64,000 nt of DNA from Lolium rigidum (taxonomy: Eukaryota; Streptophyta; Magnoliopsida; Poales; Poaceae): NCBI RefSeq assembly GCF_022539505.1, contig NC_061510.1, forward strand, positions 226,198,043 through 226,262,042. Direction: 5' to 3'. The stretch's first letter is position 1; every line of letters starts with the position of its first letter. The notes below the pieces were generated by a model. That model did no database searches and was not told the DNA's origin. It saw nothing but the letters and a program-made list of their open reading frames with translations. Of this stretch, positions 44,193 through 54,166 are shown piece by piece. The position numbers and the translations under genes are program-made.

Positions 44193-44575
44193 TGACAAGG
44201 TATCAACTTGTCAATGCCTATGGATTATAGGCTAGGGTTTAGTTATAAGTAGAGGGCAAGTAGATCTCGAAGGTTTCAGCCGAAAAGTACTCGACGATTA
44301 TGAAAACTAGGGTTGGTGAACAATGATTCGATGATCTCTTCGTCCCTCGACTCCCCCTTTATATAGGAGGCGGAGCCGAGGGTTTCGTTTTGTACAAGTT
44401 ACGAGTCCGGGACGGTTTCTAACTCATCCCGCCAGATTACAAACAACACTTCCTATTACAACTCTACTTTCCTTAATATATCGTGGACTCCAGAATCTTC
44501 TTATTCTTCGGGTAGTGGGTCTTCATTAAACCCCGGGTACTATCTTCGGCAGGCCCATTTGGGATGCCTATGTCA
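44193..44575 (-). repeat. Gypsy-1 5' LTR
   Basis: It is nearly identical to 17192-17575. The neighbouring internal bases, read on minus, are ATTGGCGTCGTCTGTGGGAA (44173-44192), the primer-binding/leader region found after many grass Gypsy 5' LTRs. Confidence 0.9.
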
Positions 44576-44752
44576 ACCGGTGCAAAAGATAGATCATTTG
44601 CACCGGTTCGTAACACGAACCGGTGCAAAAGGTCCCTCGGCCGGCTGCTCCCCACGAACCGGTGCTAATGACCCCTTTTAGCACCGGTTCGTGCCAAATC
44701 CGGTGCAAATGACATCTGGGGCAAAAAACCAAAGCCCTTGTTTCTACTAGTG
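44576..44752. repeat. CACTA subterminal repeats and right terminus
   Basis: Continuation of the array at 17041-17191 after Gypsy-1. It starts with the second ACCGG copy (44576-44580), has several CACCGGTTCGT/ACGAACCGGTG motifs, and ends with the terminal inverted repeat GTTTCTACTAGTG. Confidence 0.85.
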
Positions 44753-45062
44753 TGTTGTAAAACATCAAACAATCCTTGTCCAGAAGTATCATTCACATTC
44801 AAAAAAACCTAAGAAAGATTTCTCGATATAAACAGAACCAGAAGATGCATCAACATATCTTATTATCAAAGACATTTGTTCTTGGTGGATCACATCAGGA
44901 GTACAGTCAAGGAGTACTTGGACTTTTTTACCTTCTCAACGATTTTAATCCTGATTGGATTTCAGTAGCTAGGAAAGTTATCGAATCATTCTGGATGGAA
45001 GGAACAAGATAATGATCACGAGTTTGATCATTGGTAATTCGGTCAACATGCTCTTTCATAAC
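44753..45062 (-). pseudogene. hAT transposase fossil, upstream part
   Basis: Minus-strand frames read NDSITFLATEI, then LLDCTPDVIHQEQMSLIIRY and SFLGFFE, matching the central part of TTF/HAT-type transposases just upstream of the segment at 7794. A frameshift lies near 44800. After removing the CACTA element and one TGT copy the frame passes straight into the 7791 side. The N-terminus is missing because the chromodomain Gypsy element begins at 45063. Confidence 0.8.
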
Positions 45063-48000
45063 TGTCAACACCCGGATTTTTAAGTCCAGATGCCCCATTA
45101 TATCATACATCGCAATCCCAGGAAGATTGTTTTTGCGAGACATAATAGTAAGTAGTTCAGAGTCATCATTTATTACAACACATACTTGTCTAACAACAAC
45201 GGATCACATGATCCAATATTACACAAATAGATTGTTCAACATCACAAATAAATAGCGGAAGCGTAGTAGTAGTGGACTATCTATTCAACAGGCAACGCTT
45301 GACGTTAGAAGACGATCCTAGTTATTGTAGACGCCCTGTTGTCCGTCATCCTGATACTGTTGCTCCTCTTCAAAGTCTGGCATTTGAATAGCCAGGGCAA
45401 AGCCATGAGTACTTTAAAGTACTCGCAAACTAATACTAAGGTAAAAGCATATTAAGTGTAGTAATGGGTACTAAGCTCTAGGTTTATTTGCATAAAGCCA
45501 AGTTTCAATTTGATAAACATTTAGTAAACCTTATCATTTGCTAGACTAACTCATGTGGGAACATTAGTGTCATTCCCACAAATTATTTGTGATCCAAGTC
45601 AAATCACCTTTCAAATTCATCATTCCTTTTTAAGACCAAAAATATTGATGAAGGAAACAGTATGGCCTTTCCAATCGTCCATAACCGCGGACAAGGCTAT
45701 TCGAATAGGTTTAACACTCTACAGAGGTTGTACTCTTGTGCCACAACTTTTGATTACATCCGTCGAGGATAACCCCGAATCATCGTAACTCAGTACGCGG
45801 ATCATCAACCTTAACCTTTCACTTATATGTCCTAGTATAGGCACCTCTCCCCATGAGCTTGGCCTCCCGGTGAAAACCAACTGTTAACCCGGAACTGCAC
45901 AGGGCTTGGGTCGTACATTCACCTCATATTCACATCATTTCCCATATACGGAGGCAGCCTCGGCGTAACCCCTATGATGCTTGTTTAGAGGGAACCCATA
46001 CTAAAATACATAAGTTTCTAGTTAAGCCCTACCCATAATCAGGTATTGTGGGGGTACTTGTATAATTGGAAGGGTATCGCATTCAAACCCATATCAGTTT
46101 TATATCAAAAATCACCATCTTCTCTTGGTCACATTCACCTTCAAAATCATTCAATGGAATGACTCATCATTCCAAGGTTTCAAATTCATTTCAAAGTCGC
46201 ATGTTCCCATCTAGAGTAGTCAAATTTTATTTGATTAGCACTAGCAACTATCTCATGAGGGGTGCTATCTAGCTTTGAGTGTTTCTAAGCTATTCTTGAA
46301 TCTTGTTCTACTCTATACCAAGTGAATCATAAATCAAAAGTACTTTGAAGTAAATAAAAAAAAGAATTGCAAGGTAAAAACATGGGATAGGTAATACATA
46401 AAATTAAAGGGGTGATGGTGCCTTGCTCTTGTAGAGCTTTGCATCATGGTGGTTAGCAAGAGTATTAGCTTGCCTTGGTGGGGATAGGAGTCAAAGTTTT
46501 CCTCCTCCTCTTGAGAGTAGCTTCCCTCCTCCACGTACTCCTCGTTACTAGCGTCTATATACGAATACGAGTACCAATCACTACACAATTACTTGCATGC
46601 TAGACTAAAACACACAAGAGGGTTCACACACTTAATTCTAACATCACATCCATCATGGCATGGTGAATTACTTGGTTGGTTCTTATTTAAGGGAAAATAA
46701 TTTCCTCCCATTAAGTATTTATTTGATTTGCTACTTTAAATCTTTAGAGAAAATAATTTCCTCTCATTAAATCCTATCAAGATTTAATCTCCACACATAA
46801 TAGTAAGGTATGAAATATAAGTTGACCAAGGTCAACATTCCACATCTATTATATGGGAGTATAATTTAAATGAAGTGTTATACTTCACACAATTTAATAC
46901 CACCATTTAAATGTATTAAAATCTCTAAGTAATACAAATCAGAGGTTCATTAGCCTAGGATCATTTCCTCTGGTTGGATTACTTAGGATCAAGATTTAAA
47001 TGAGAGAGTAGCTCTCATACTATTTATAAGATTTGAATTCCCTATTTTAAATGCACTAGAAATGGCTATTTAACCATTATTTTGATCCAGTACATGATCA
47101 TGCAAACAACTTGGCTATTATTGCATAAACAATTAAAGAACATCAATTTTGATTTATGAGAGTTGGAATCAACTCAAAATCAATTTTGGTTGAAATTTAA
47201 ATTAAGTTTCAAGTTGCAAAAGTCACTGACTTGTTATTTTTAGCATTTTAATTATCCCACGAATTTGGAGATGGGACCAGTGGCATTGGATAGATAATTT
47301 CGTTGGCTTTCCAACGGTGTAAAGTTTGCTAGATTTGGTTTGGTAGATTTCAAACTATTCAAATTTGAAGTTGGCATCACTAAGCATTTGCAATTAAACG
47401 AATTAAACGAAATTTGAACTAACTGGGCCACGCGGGAAAAGCCTACGGGCCCAAGATTTAAACGAAACGTTACGGCCCAGCAACGCGCCATGCGAGTGGG
47501 CCGTCTGACGAGGTGGGAACCACCTGTCAGCGACTATTTAAACGCCGAAGCGGTACGCGCGCTGAGAGGCGTTGGATTAGAGGATGGATCGACGGCCAGC
47601 AATCGTCGTCTTCTCCGACGAGAAGGCTAGGTTCTGGCGGCGGACGTAGGGGGTCGACGGCCTTACCGGCGTTCCCGCGGGGTTCTGCTGGTGGCGAGGC
47701 GATGTTGTCGACGATGCTGGAGCTCCTGGTAGCAGTGGCGAGGCGTGGGGAGGCGTGGATCAACGGCGGCGATCTCAGGTCTCCGGCGGCCTTCGTCTTG
47801 CGATTGGAGCAGCTCCGGCGGTGTGGTGTCAAATTGATGGGTGGAGAGTGATCAGTGAGGAGAGGGGAGCAAGGTGTGTGAAGAGATGGAGGGCTGAGAT
47901 CCTCTATTTATAGCGGGCGGAGATGGCCGTGAGGTGCTGTGGAGGAGCGGCCATGGCGCGGTGCTTGGGGTGCTCGAAGGGGCAAGTGGAGGACGGCTAG

Positions 48001-49358
48001 TGATAGGCCGTGTCCTGGCGATGCTCAAGGTGCAGCGAGCGCAGCGAGAGGACGACGGGATCGCTCAGGCGCGTGCGGTGATCATTGCGGTACCCGCGGT
48101 ACTTCGCCGGCGAGGACGACGGTGACGAGGCAGCCGCAGTCGCTCGAGTGTGTCTAGGTGGTAGAGGGCATGGAGGCGGTGCTCGTTCCAGGCATAGGGA
48201 TGCAGGGGGAGGACGACGGTGTTCGAGTGCGCGACGTACTGGCGCGTCCAGAGCGCGCTCACCGCGTCGGCTGGCATGCACTGGCATGGTTTTGGACGCG
48301 TGCGTTCTGGCCAATGCTGTGCGTTGGCGATCGAGTGAAAGGTACTGGCGTGATCCTTGAGCTGCAGAGATGCTCCAGGACAAGGAGAAAGGTTGAGAGG
48401 GAGGCCAGAGAGAGGGGTGCCAAAGGTGGCCGGCATGCTACGGTGTAGTGCAAACTTTCCTCTTCTTTCTACTCTAAACAACCATGGCACGTACCAAACT
48501 CGATGCAGAGGATGCAGGAGGGTCTAATGATCACCATTTAAAGGTGGTTTAGGCAAGAAACCGACGTGTAATAGGATGTAGCGAGTTTCTGGAATAGAGC
48601 CTGCAAGGTGTTCGGCACAATGCCCGCAAGAACTTTGAATTTGAAATTTGAAATTCTTTTTGGTGGAACTCAAACATATTAATTATAGGTTAGTTTGGTG
48701 GTGGTGGGGTTCAATTTGGAGTTGAAATGCAAAGTTTCAAAAGTGAGGTGATCTTATTCTCTCTCTCGGGTTCCATCTTTGCACAATAATTCTGGTCAAC
48801 CTAGTCAACTCTAGCCATGGTAGTCAACATGAAAGTTGTAGACTTTGACCTGGTCTTGGATGACATGGCATTGGTTGACTAAGTTTAGTTTAGGATTTGA
48901 GAGATAAAGAGGTGCAAAGTAGGGAAGAAAATAAAAGTGTGACATATGACCATTATCATATGTGTTTGAAATTTGAAATTTCCTTTGATTTTAATCTGGT
49001 TTCTTTTATGCATTTGTGTTTGTTTTTGTTATATATGAGTTTTAGAAACCATAGGGCAAGCAATGGTGGCCTCATATGAAGATTTGCAAAATTGCTCTTA
49101 GTGTATGTGAGAGAGAAATGGGTTCTTCTCATTTTCTTTTATTCTTCTCAAATTAGGGTTAGGTGATCTTAGTTTAGGGTTTAATAGCATTTGATCATCA
49201 TACTAACACTCATCATGGCAAAAGCACAAAAGAAAAACACACCAATGCATGAAACTATATGTGATACTATATGCATATAAAAAGTTTTTGTTTGTTGCAA
49301 AATTTGAGTAATTGAACTCTCACTTGATTTTATTATTGTTGAAACTTGGGATGTTACA
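45063..49358 (-). repeat. 3' LTR of the chromodomain Gypsy element, complete
   Basis: It starts TGTCAACACCCGG and ends GGGATGTTACA. About 47500-48450 is GC-rich and open in several frames on both strands without recognisable protein. A minus-strand TATA box CTATAAATAG sits at 47904-47913, followed downstream by a C/T-rich stretch, marking the transcription start area of the LTR. Confidence 0.88.
47904..47913 (-). promoter_or_regulatory. LTR TATA box
   Basis: On minus the sequence is CTATAAATAG, followed about 30-60 bp downstream by CACACACC and TCTCCTCACTG-type pyrimidine-rich sequence, as expected for an LTR core promoter. The matching part of the other LTR is missing at the gap. Confidence 0.55.
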
Positions 49359-52232
49359 AACCCTTCCCCCTTACAAAAGATCTCGTCCCGAGATCTTAAA
49401 GAAAACTAGGTACTAAAGAGATCTGGGTACTCAGTCTTCATGAAGTCTTCTCTCTCCCAAGTGGCTTCTTCTTCGGTGTGATTACTCCATTGGATCTTCA
49501 GAAACTTGATACTTCGGGTGCGAGTGGTTCTGAAAGATTCTTCCAAGATGCGAATAGGTACTTCGCGATATGTCAAATCTGAGTTGATATCCATAGCTCG
49601 ATGATCGATGTTCTTGAAAACCTCGGTCTTCTCAGGTACCTCTAAGCACTTCTGGAGTAAGGATATGTGAAAAACATTGTGCACCGCTGACATTTCTTCC
49701 GGTAACTCCAGTTGATAGGATACTTCTCCTCGGCGACTCAGGACTTTGAAGGGTCCGACATATCGGGGTGCAAGCTTTCCTCTAAGCTGGAATCACTGCA
49801 TTCCTTTAAGGGGGGACACTTTGAGATATACGAAATCTCCGATCTCGAAGGTCATCTCTCGGCGTCTCTTGTCGGCGTAACTCTTCTGTCTTGATTGAGC
49901 GGTCTTGAGGTACTCGCGGATCTTGTGAACCTTCTCTTCAGCCTTCGCGGAGAATATCCGGTCCAAAGACTTGACCCTCTCCGACTTCCGACCAGCTTCG
50001 TAGGGGTACGGCACTTCCTTCCGTACAGTGGCTTCAAAGGGGGCCATTTGCAAACCGGCTTGATAGCCGTTGTTGTACGAGAATTCTGCGTACGGCAAGC
50101 AGCTCTTCCCACTTGGATCCATACTCTAGCACACATGCTCTCAACATATCTTCCAAGTATCTCGGTTGACTCGTTCGAGCCTGTCCATCCGTCCGCGGGT
50201 GATAGGCCGTGCTGAAATTCAGCCGGGTTCCGAGTCCTTCATGTACTTTCTCGCTGTAATCCGGAGGTGAATTGGGATCCTCTATCGGATACTATCGACT
50301 TCGGTGTTCCGTGCAGGCTGACTATCCGGGAGATATATAACTCGCAAGTCTTGGTCCTTGATAGGTGGTCTTGACGGGGATGAAGTGGGCGACTTTGGTC
50401 AACCTGTCGACCACTACCCAGATAGAATCATTTCCTTTACTAGATTTGGGTAGTCCGGTGATGAAGTCCATTCCGACAGAATCCCACTTCCATTCAGGAA
50501 TCTGTAGGGGTTGCAACAGTCCTGCGGGGCGTTGATGCTCCGCCTTGACTCTTTGACAGATGTCACACTTGGCGATGTAGCTTCCTATCTCTCTCTTCAT
50601 TCCATGCCACCAAAATTGTTCCTTCAGATCTTGGTACATCTTGGTACCTCCGGGGTGAATGGAGTAAAGGGTGTCATGGGCTTCTGTCAGAATAACTTGC
50701 TTCAACTCTGAATCTGACGGCACACAAAGGCGTCCGTTGTACCATAGCACTCCTTCTTCATCAACAAGGAATCCCAGTGCCTTTCCTGCAGCTATTTGGC
50801 TCTTGATCCCGTCAATGCTTGCATTTCCCTTCTGGGCTTCCTTGATTTGACTAATCAGGGTGGGTTGAAGTTCAATGCTTGCTAGAAATCCTTCACTAAC
50901 TAGCTCCATTCTAAATTGTTCAAACTCTTGAAACAGGCTAGGTTGCTCTTCTGCGATCATGGAGTTCAACTGACACGGCAGTCTACTCAAAGCATCCGCT
51001 ACCACATTGGCCTTGCCGGGGTGGTAGTGAATTTCCATATCGTAATCCTTGATTAGCTCTAACCATCTTCTCTGCCTCATGTTTAGCTCCTTCTGAGTGA
51101 AGATATACTTCAAGCTCTTGTGATCTGAATAGATCTCGCATCGATTACCCATGAGGTAATGACGCCACACTTTCAGTGCTAAAACCACGGCTGCTAGCTC
51201 TAAGTCATGGGTTGGATAGTTCTGCTCATGCTGCTTCAGTTGCCTTGACAGGTAAGATATCACTTTTCCTTCTTGCATCAACACACATCCAAGACCAATC
51301 TTGGAGGCATCACAATACACGTCAAATGGCTTGGTGACGTCTGGCATGATCAGTATTGGGGCTGAAGTCAGTCTGTGCTTGAGTTGTTGGAAACTCTCTT
51401 CACACTTGTCCGTCCATTCGAACTTCTTGTCCTTCTTCAACAATTGAGTCATCGGTCTGGCTATGCTTGAGAATCCTTCAACGAATCGGCGGTAATATCC
51501 CGCCAATCCGAGAAATGCACGGACCTCAGTCTGGGTGGTTGGGGCTTTCCATTCTTCAACAGTCTTGATCTTCGAGGGGTCAACGGCAATTCCTCCCGCG
51601 GACAACATGTGTCCCAGGAATCCTACTTCCTTCAACCAGAACTCGCACTTGCTGAACTTGGCGTACAACTGATGCTCCCGAAGGGTATCTAAGACCACCT
51701 CCAAGTGTTGCTCATGCTCTTCTTCGGATTTGGAGTAGATAAGGATGTCGTCGATGAAGACAATGACAAACTTATCCAGGAAGTTCATGAAGATCTTATT
51801 CATGAGATTCATGAAATAAGCGGGGGCGTTGGTCAATCCAAATGACATGACATTGTGCTCATACAATCCATATCTGGTGGTGAAAGCAGTTTTGGGGATA
51901 TCGGTGGCACGAATCTTCAGTTGATGGTAACCAGCTCCTCGCATCAATCTTCGAGAACACTTTGGCACCGGTCAGTTGGTCAAACAGATCTTCTATCTTC
52001 GGCAAAGGATATTTGTTCTTGATGGTGACATCGTTAAGTTTACGATAATCCGTACATAAACGATTTGCACCATCCTTCTTGTCCACAAACAAAACTGGTG
52101 ATCTCCAAGGTGACGCACTTGGTCTAATCAGACCCTTGAATAGCATATCATCCAGGCTTGCTTCTTCAGCTCCACTAACTCTGCCGGGTTCATACTATAG
52201 GCTCTCCGGGCTATAGGTCCGGTTCCAGTGGA
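49359..52232 (-). pseudogene. chromodomain Gypsy pol: RT, RNase H, integrase, chromodomain
   Basis: RT starts in 52146-51859 ([33 protein letters not shown]) and after a shift continues in the 548-residue frame 51968-50322. There the catalytic [10 protein letters not shown] is at about 71-80, RNase H begins near D220 (FDVYCDASK) and [14 protein letters not shown] near 315. The integrase zinc motif is at about 430-475 ([20 protein letters not shown]), with [11 protein letters not shown] after it. The rest is broken by shifts (50320-49790; NNGYQAGLQMAPFEA is recognisable). The C-terminal chromodomain (49693-49406) reads [20 protein letters not shown], ending EYPDLFST. Chromodomains can steer integration to marked chromatin. 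Confidence 0.88.
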
Positions 52233-53243
52233 TTAACTCAATGATAAACTCGATATCCCGATCCGGGGGCATACCGGGTAGATCATCGTGAAACACATCG
52301 GGTATCGACAAACGACCCCGATCCGATCCAAGGTGGGTTTAGCTAGACTCGGTTGCGGTGTAAACTTTCCGGCAGCTCTTTCGTATATGTGCTCGACTAA
52401 TATTCCGGTGCTACTAGTCATGGTGATGGCCTTCTTGGCCCAATCAATCAGACCATGATGTTTCGACATCCAGTCCATACCCAGTACTACTTCCAAACCT
52501 TTTGTTCCCGTAACAATCAAATTTGCATATAATTCTATTTCATGAATTCTGATAGGAACATCTTTGCAAATTTTTCTAGCTTTAGTGGTTGATCCAGGTA
52601 TTTGAACTATCATGACATGCTTCGAACTGATAGGTTGAATCTTACTAGTGCATGCAAAATCTTCAAGTAACAAACGAATGCGATGCTCCGTAATCAAACA
52701 AAGACTCTTGCAGTGTATTGAGTTAACAGAGAACATACCCAGCACGACATCTGGGGCTTCCCGAGCTTCTTCCGCACTCATGTGAAAGAGGCGGCCGCTA
52801 CGGTTGTTCGGGTTGTTGGGGGTGAACTTCTTGTGGTTGGCGACACGGCGTTGCTGCTGAGCAGGGCCAGAGGTGTTGGCGGCAGCCTTGGCGAGTCGCT
52901 TGGGGCACTCGTTGGAGTAGTGCCCCACCACTCCGCACTCGTAACAAGTGATGGTGGACTTGTCCTTGGGGCTGATGGGAACAGCGTTGCTCCCAGTCCT
53001 TGGAGCAGTGTTGGAGGTGTTGTTGTTGTGGTTGGGGGCTCGAGGTGGAGAGCGGTTGAAGTTGTTGTTGTTGTTGTAGTTGCTGTTGTTGTGGTGGCCT
53101 CCTGGCCTGGGGTTTCCTCCACTCCGGTTCTGATAACCCGGACGTGAGTTCTGCATCGGGGGCTTGTTGTTTCTTGGGGCAAACCCTCCACTTGAGCTGG
53201 GGCGATACTTGTGGGTGTTGCTGGGCCCACTCTGATTCATCAT
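52233..53243 (-). pseudogene. chromodomain Gypsy gag C-terminus and protease
   Basis: A 336-residue frame. The Asn/Pro/Arg-rich start (NNSNYNNNNNFNRSPPRAP) is followed by the zinc knuckle CYECGVVGHYSNEC at about residues 100-113 (CX2CX4HX4C), which binds RNA. From about 160 to 300 is the protease domain, recognised by FACTSKIQPISSKHVMIVQI and LEVVLGMDWMSKH. The active site is out of frame: SLFDYGASHSFV appears in another frame near 52690-52725, with Tyr in place of the usual Ser/Thr of D-[ST]-G. The main frame resumes after it, so two opposite shifts flank the site. Confidence 0.8.
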
Positions 53244-53945
53244 GCGGCGCTTGCGGTTTTCATTGGCCTGATGGATCTTTCCCTTCCAGAGCTTGGAGTA
53301 GCTCCGCCTGAGTGGCGACGGTCTCCTTCAGGACGGCGATCTTGGCCTTGAGGCGGTTGATGGTGTAGTCCTTCTTTGAGACCAGCTGGCGGAGAGTCCT
53401 ACGCTCCTTGGCGATGACCTTGACGATCTCCGCCCTGCCGAATCAGCCTGGAGGTGGGTGCCGTTGGCGAATGCGCGGGAGTTGTCCAGCTCAAGACGGG
53501 TCTCGAACAACATGAAGTCGAGATGATCCACGTGGTGCCTCAGCACGGGGTGGAACAGCAGGCTGATGGGCAGCCCAAGAGAGGAGTGCCTCGCAAAGTG
53601 TGCAAAGCGTTCCCCTTCAATCGCCACCGAGTTTTGCCCGCACAGACGAGCGAGAGCCTCCTGTAGGGCGCGGGCGAGTCCATCCACCCAGTTGTTCTCT
53701 CGGAGAGAGAACTGAATCTGGCGGAACATGGGTGACTCCGGCCTTCCGGGGAGGTTGGCCATGATGATCCATTGGAGTTGGCCCCCGGTCTGGTCAGCGA
53801 TCTGGCCCCCGTAGAACACGGGAGGCGAGCGTCCGAGGAACTCTGAGAGGGCGAACAGATCCCTCTCAAAGATCAGATCCCCACCGTTCGCCAGCTCGTA
53901 CACTTGGGTTTGGATGAAGGGCTCCATCGGGATGATAGGCTCCAT
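53244..53945 (-). pseudogene. chromodomain Gypsy gag N-terminal part, unusual
   Basis: The ATG at 53945 gives MEPIIPMEPFIQTQVYELAN; the frame continues with LSEFLGRSPPVFYGGQIADQ, WVDGLARALQEALARLCGQN and HPVLRHHVDHLDFMLFETRL. After a frameshift near 53437 it becomes a coiled coil (IAKERRTLRQLVSKKDYTIN, then LKETVATQAELLQ) up to the zinc-knuckle frame. The usual plant gag core (the WL..ME..F and A..WW..Y type motifs) is not visible. I infer a diverged or replaced gag N-terminus; similar coiled-coil gag variants may exist in other grass elements. Its position between PBS and zinc knuckle supports a gag role. Confidence 0.55.
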
Positions 53946-54166
53946 CTGTAGAGGGATTGATGAGCAAGTTAGAGAAGTGCAAGTGTTCAAAATTTTAAGT
54001 AACTTATAAGTAAGAACATGAATTGGCTAGTTTGAAAAGATCTCAAAGGTAAGGGTATGATTGTATTTTTCATAACTATTCAATTCATTATATTTGAAAC
54101 TAAGTTTGTCAAACGTCCATTCTAACTAGGGTCTCCTAAGGTCAAACAATGGCTCTGATACCAACT

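Larger units (their letters stand above)
17192..44575 (-). mobile_element. Gypsy-1: Tat-lineage LTR retrotransposon (27,384 bp with Gypsy-2 inside)
   Basis: It has flanking ACCGG duplications, LTRs of 384 and 383 bp with TG...CA ends, a leader motif next to the high-coordinate LTR and a polypurine tract next to the low-coordinate LTR. The order gag, protease, RT, RNase H, integrase on minus is that of Ty3/Gypsy elements. A plus-strand antisense region occupies 18961-22870 between pol and the 3' LTR, a layout known from the Tat/Retand group. Without Gypsy-2 it is about 13 kb. By manual alignment the LTRs differ by 3 substitutions and one 1-bp indel, implying a recent insertion. Confidence 0.9.
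7795..44752 (-). mobile_element. CACTA (En/Spm) transposon, 36,958 bp including nested inserts
   Basis: The left end is CACTAGTGGAAAAC (7795 onward); the right end is GTTTCTACTAGTG (to 44752), the complement of CACTAGTAGAAAC. Both are flanked by the 3-bp duplication TGT (7792-7794, 44753-44755) typical of CACTA elements. Subterminal CACCGGTTCG repeats lie inside both ends. Genes read on the minus strand: a TNP2-type transposase (13457-16705) and a second gene with a Ulp1-like protease (8265-12059). Without Gypsy-1 and one copy of its duplication it is about 9.6 kb. It sits in the hAT fossil, and excision with one TGT copy restores that fossil's frame. Confidence 0.9.

Noticed and set aside
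47513..48490. Cluster of frames on both strands in a GC-rich block
   Set aside because: The block lies wholly inside the 4.3-kb LTR, contains a TATA box on minus, and no frame shows a domain.
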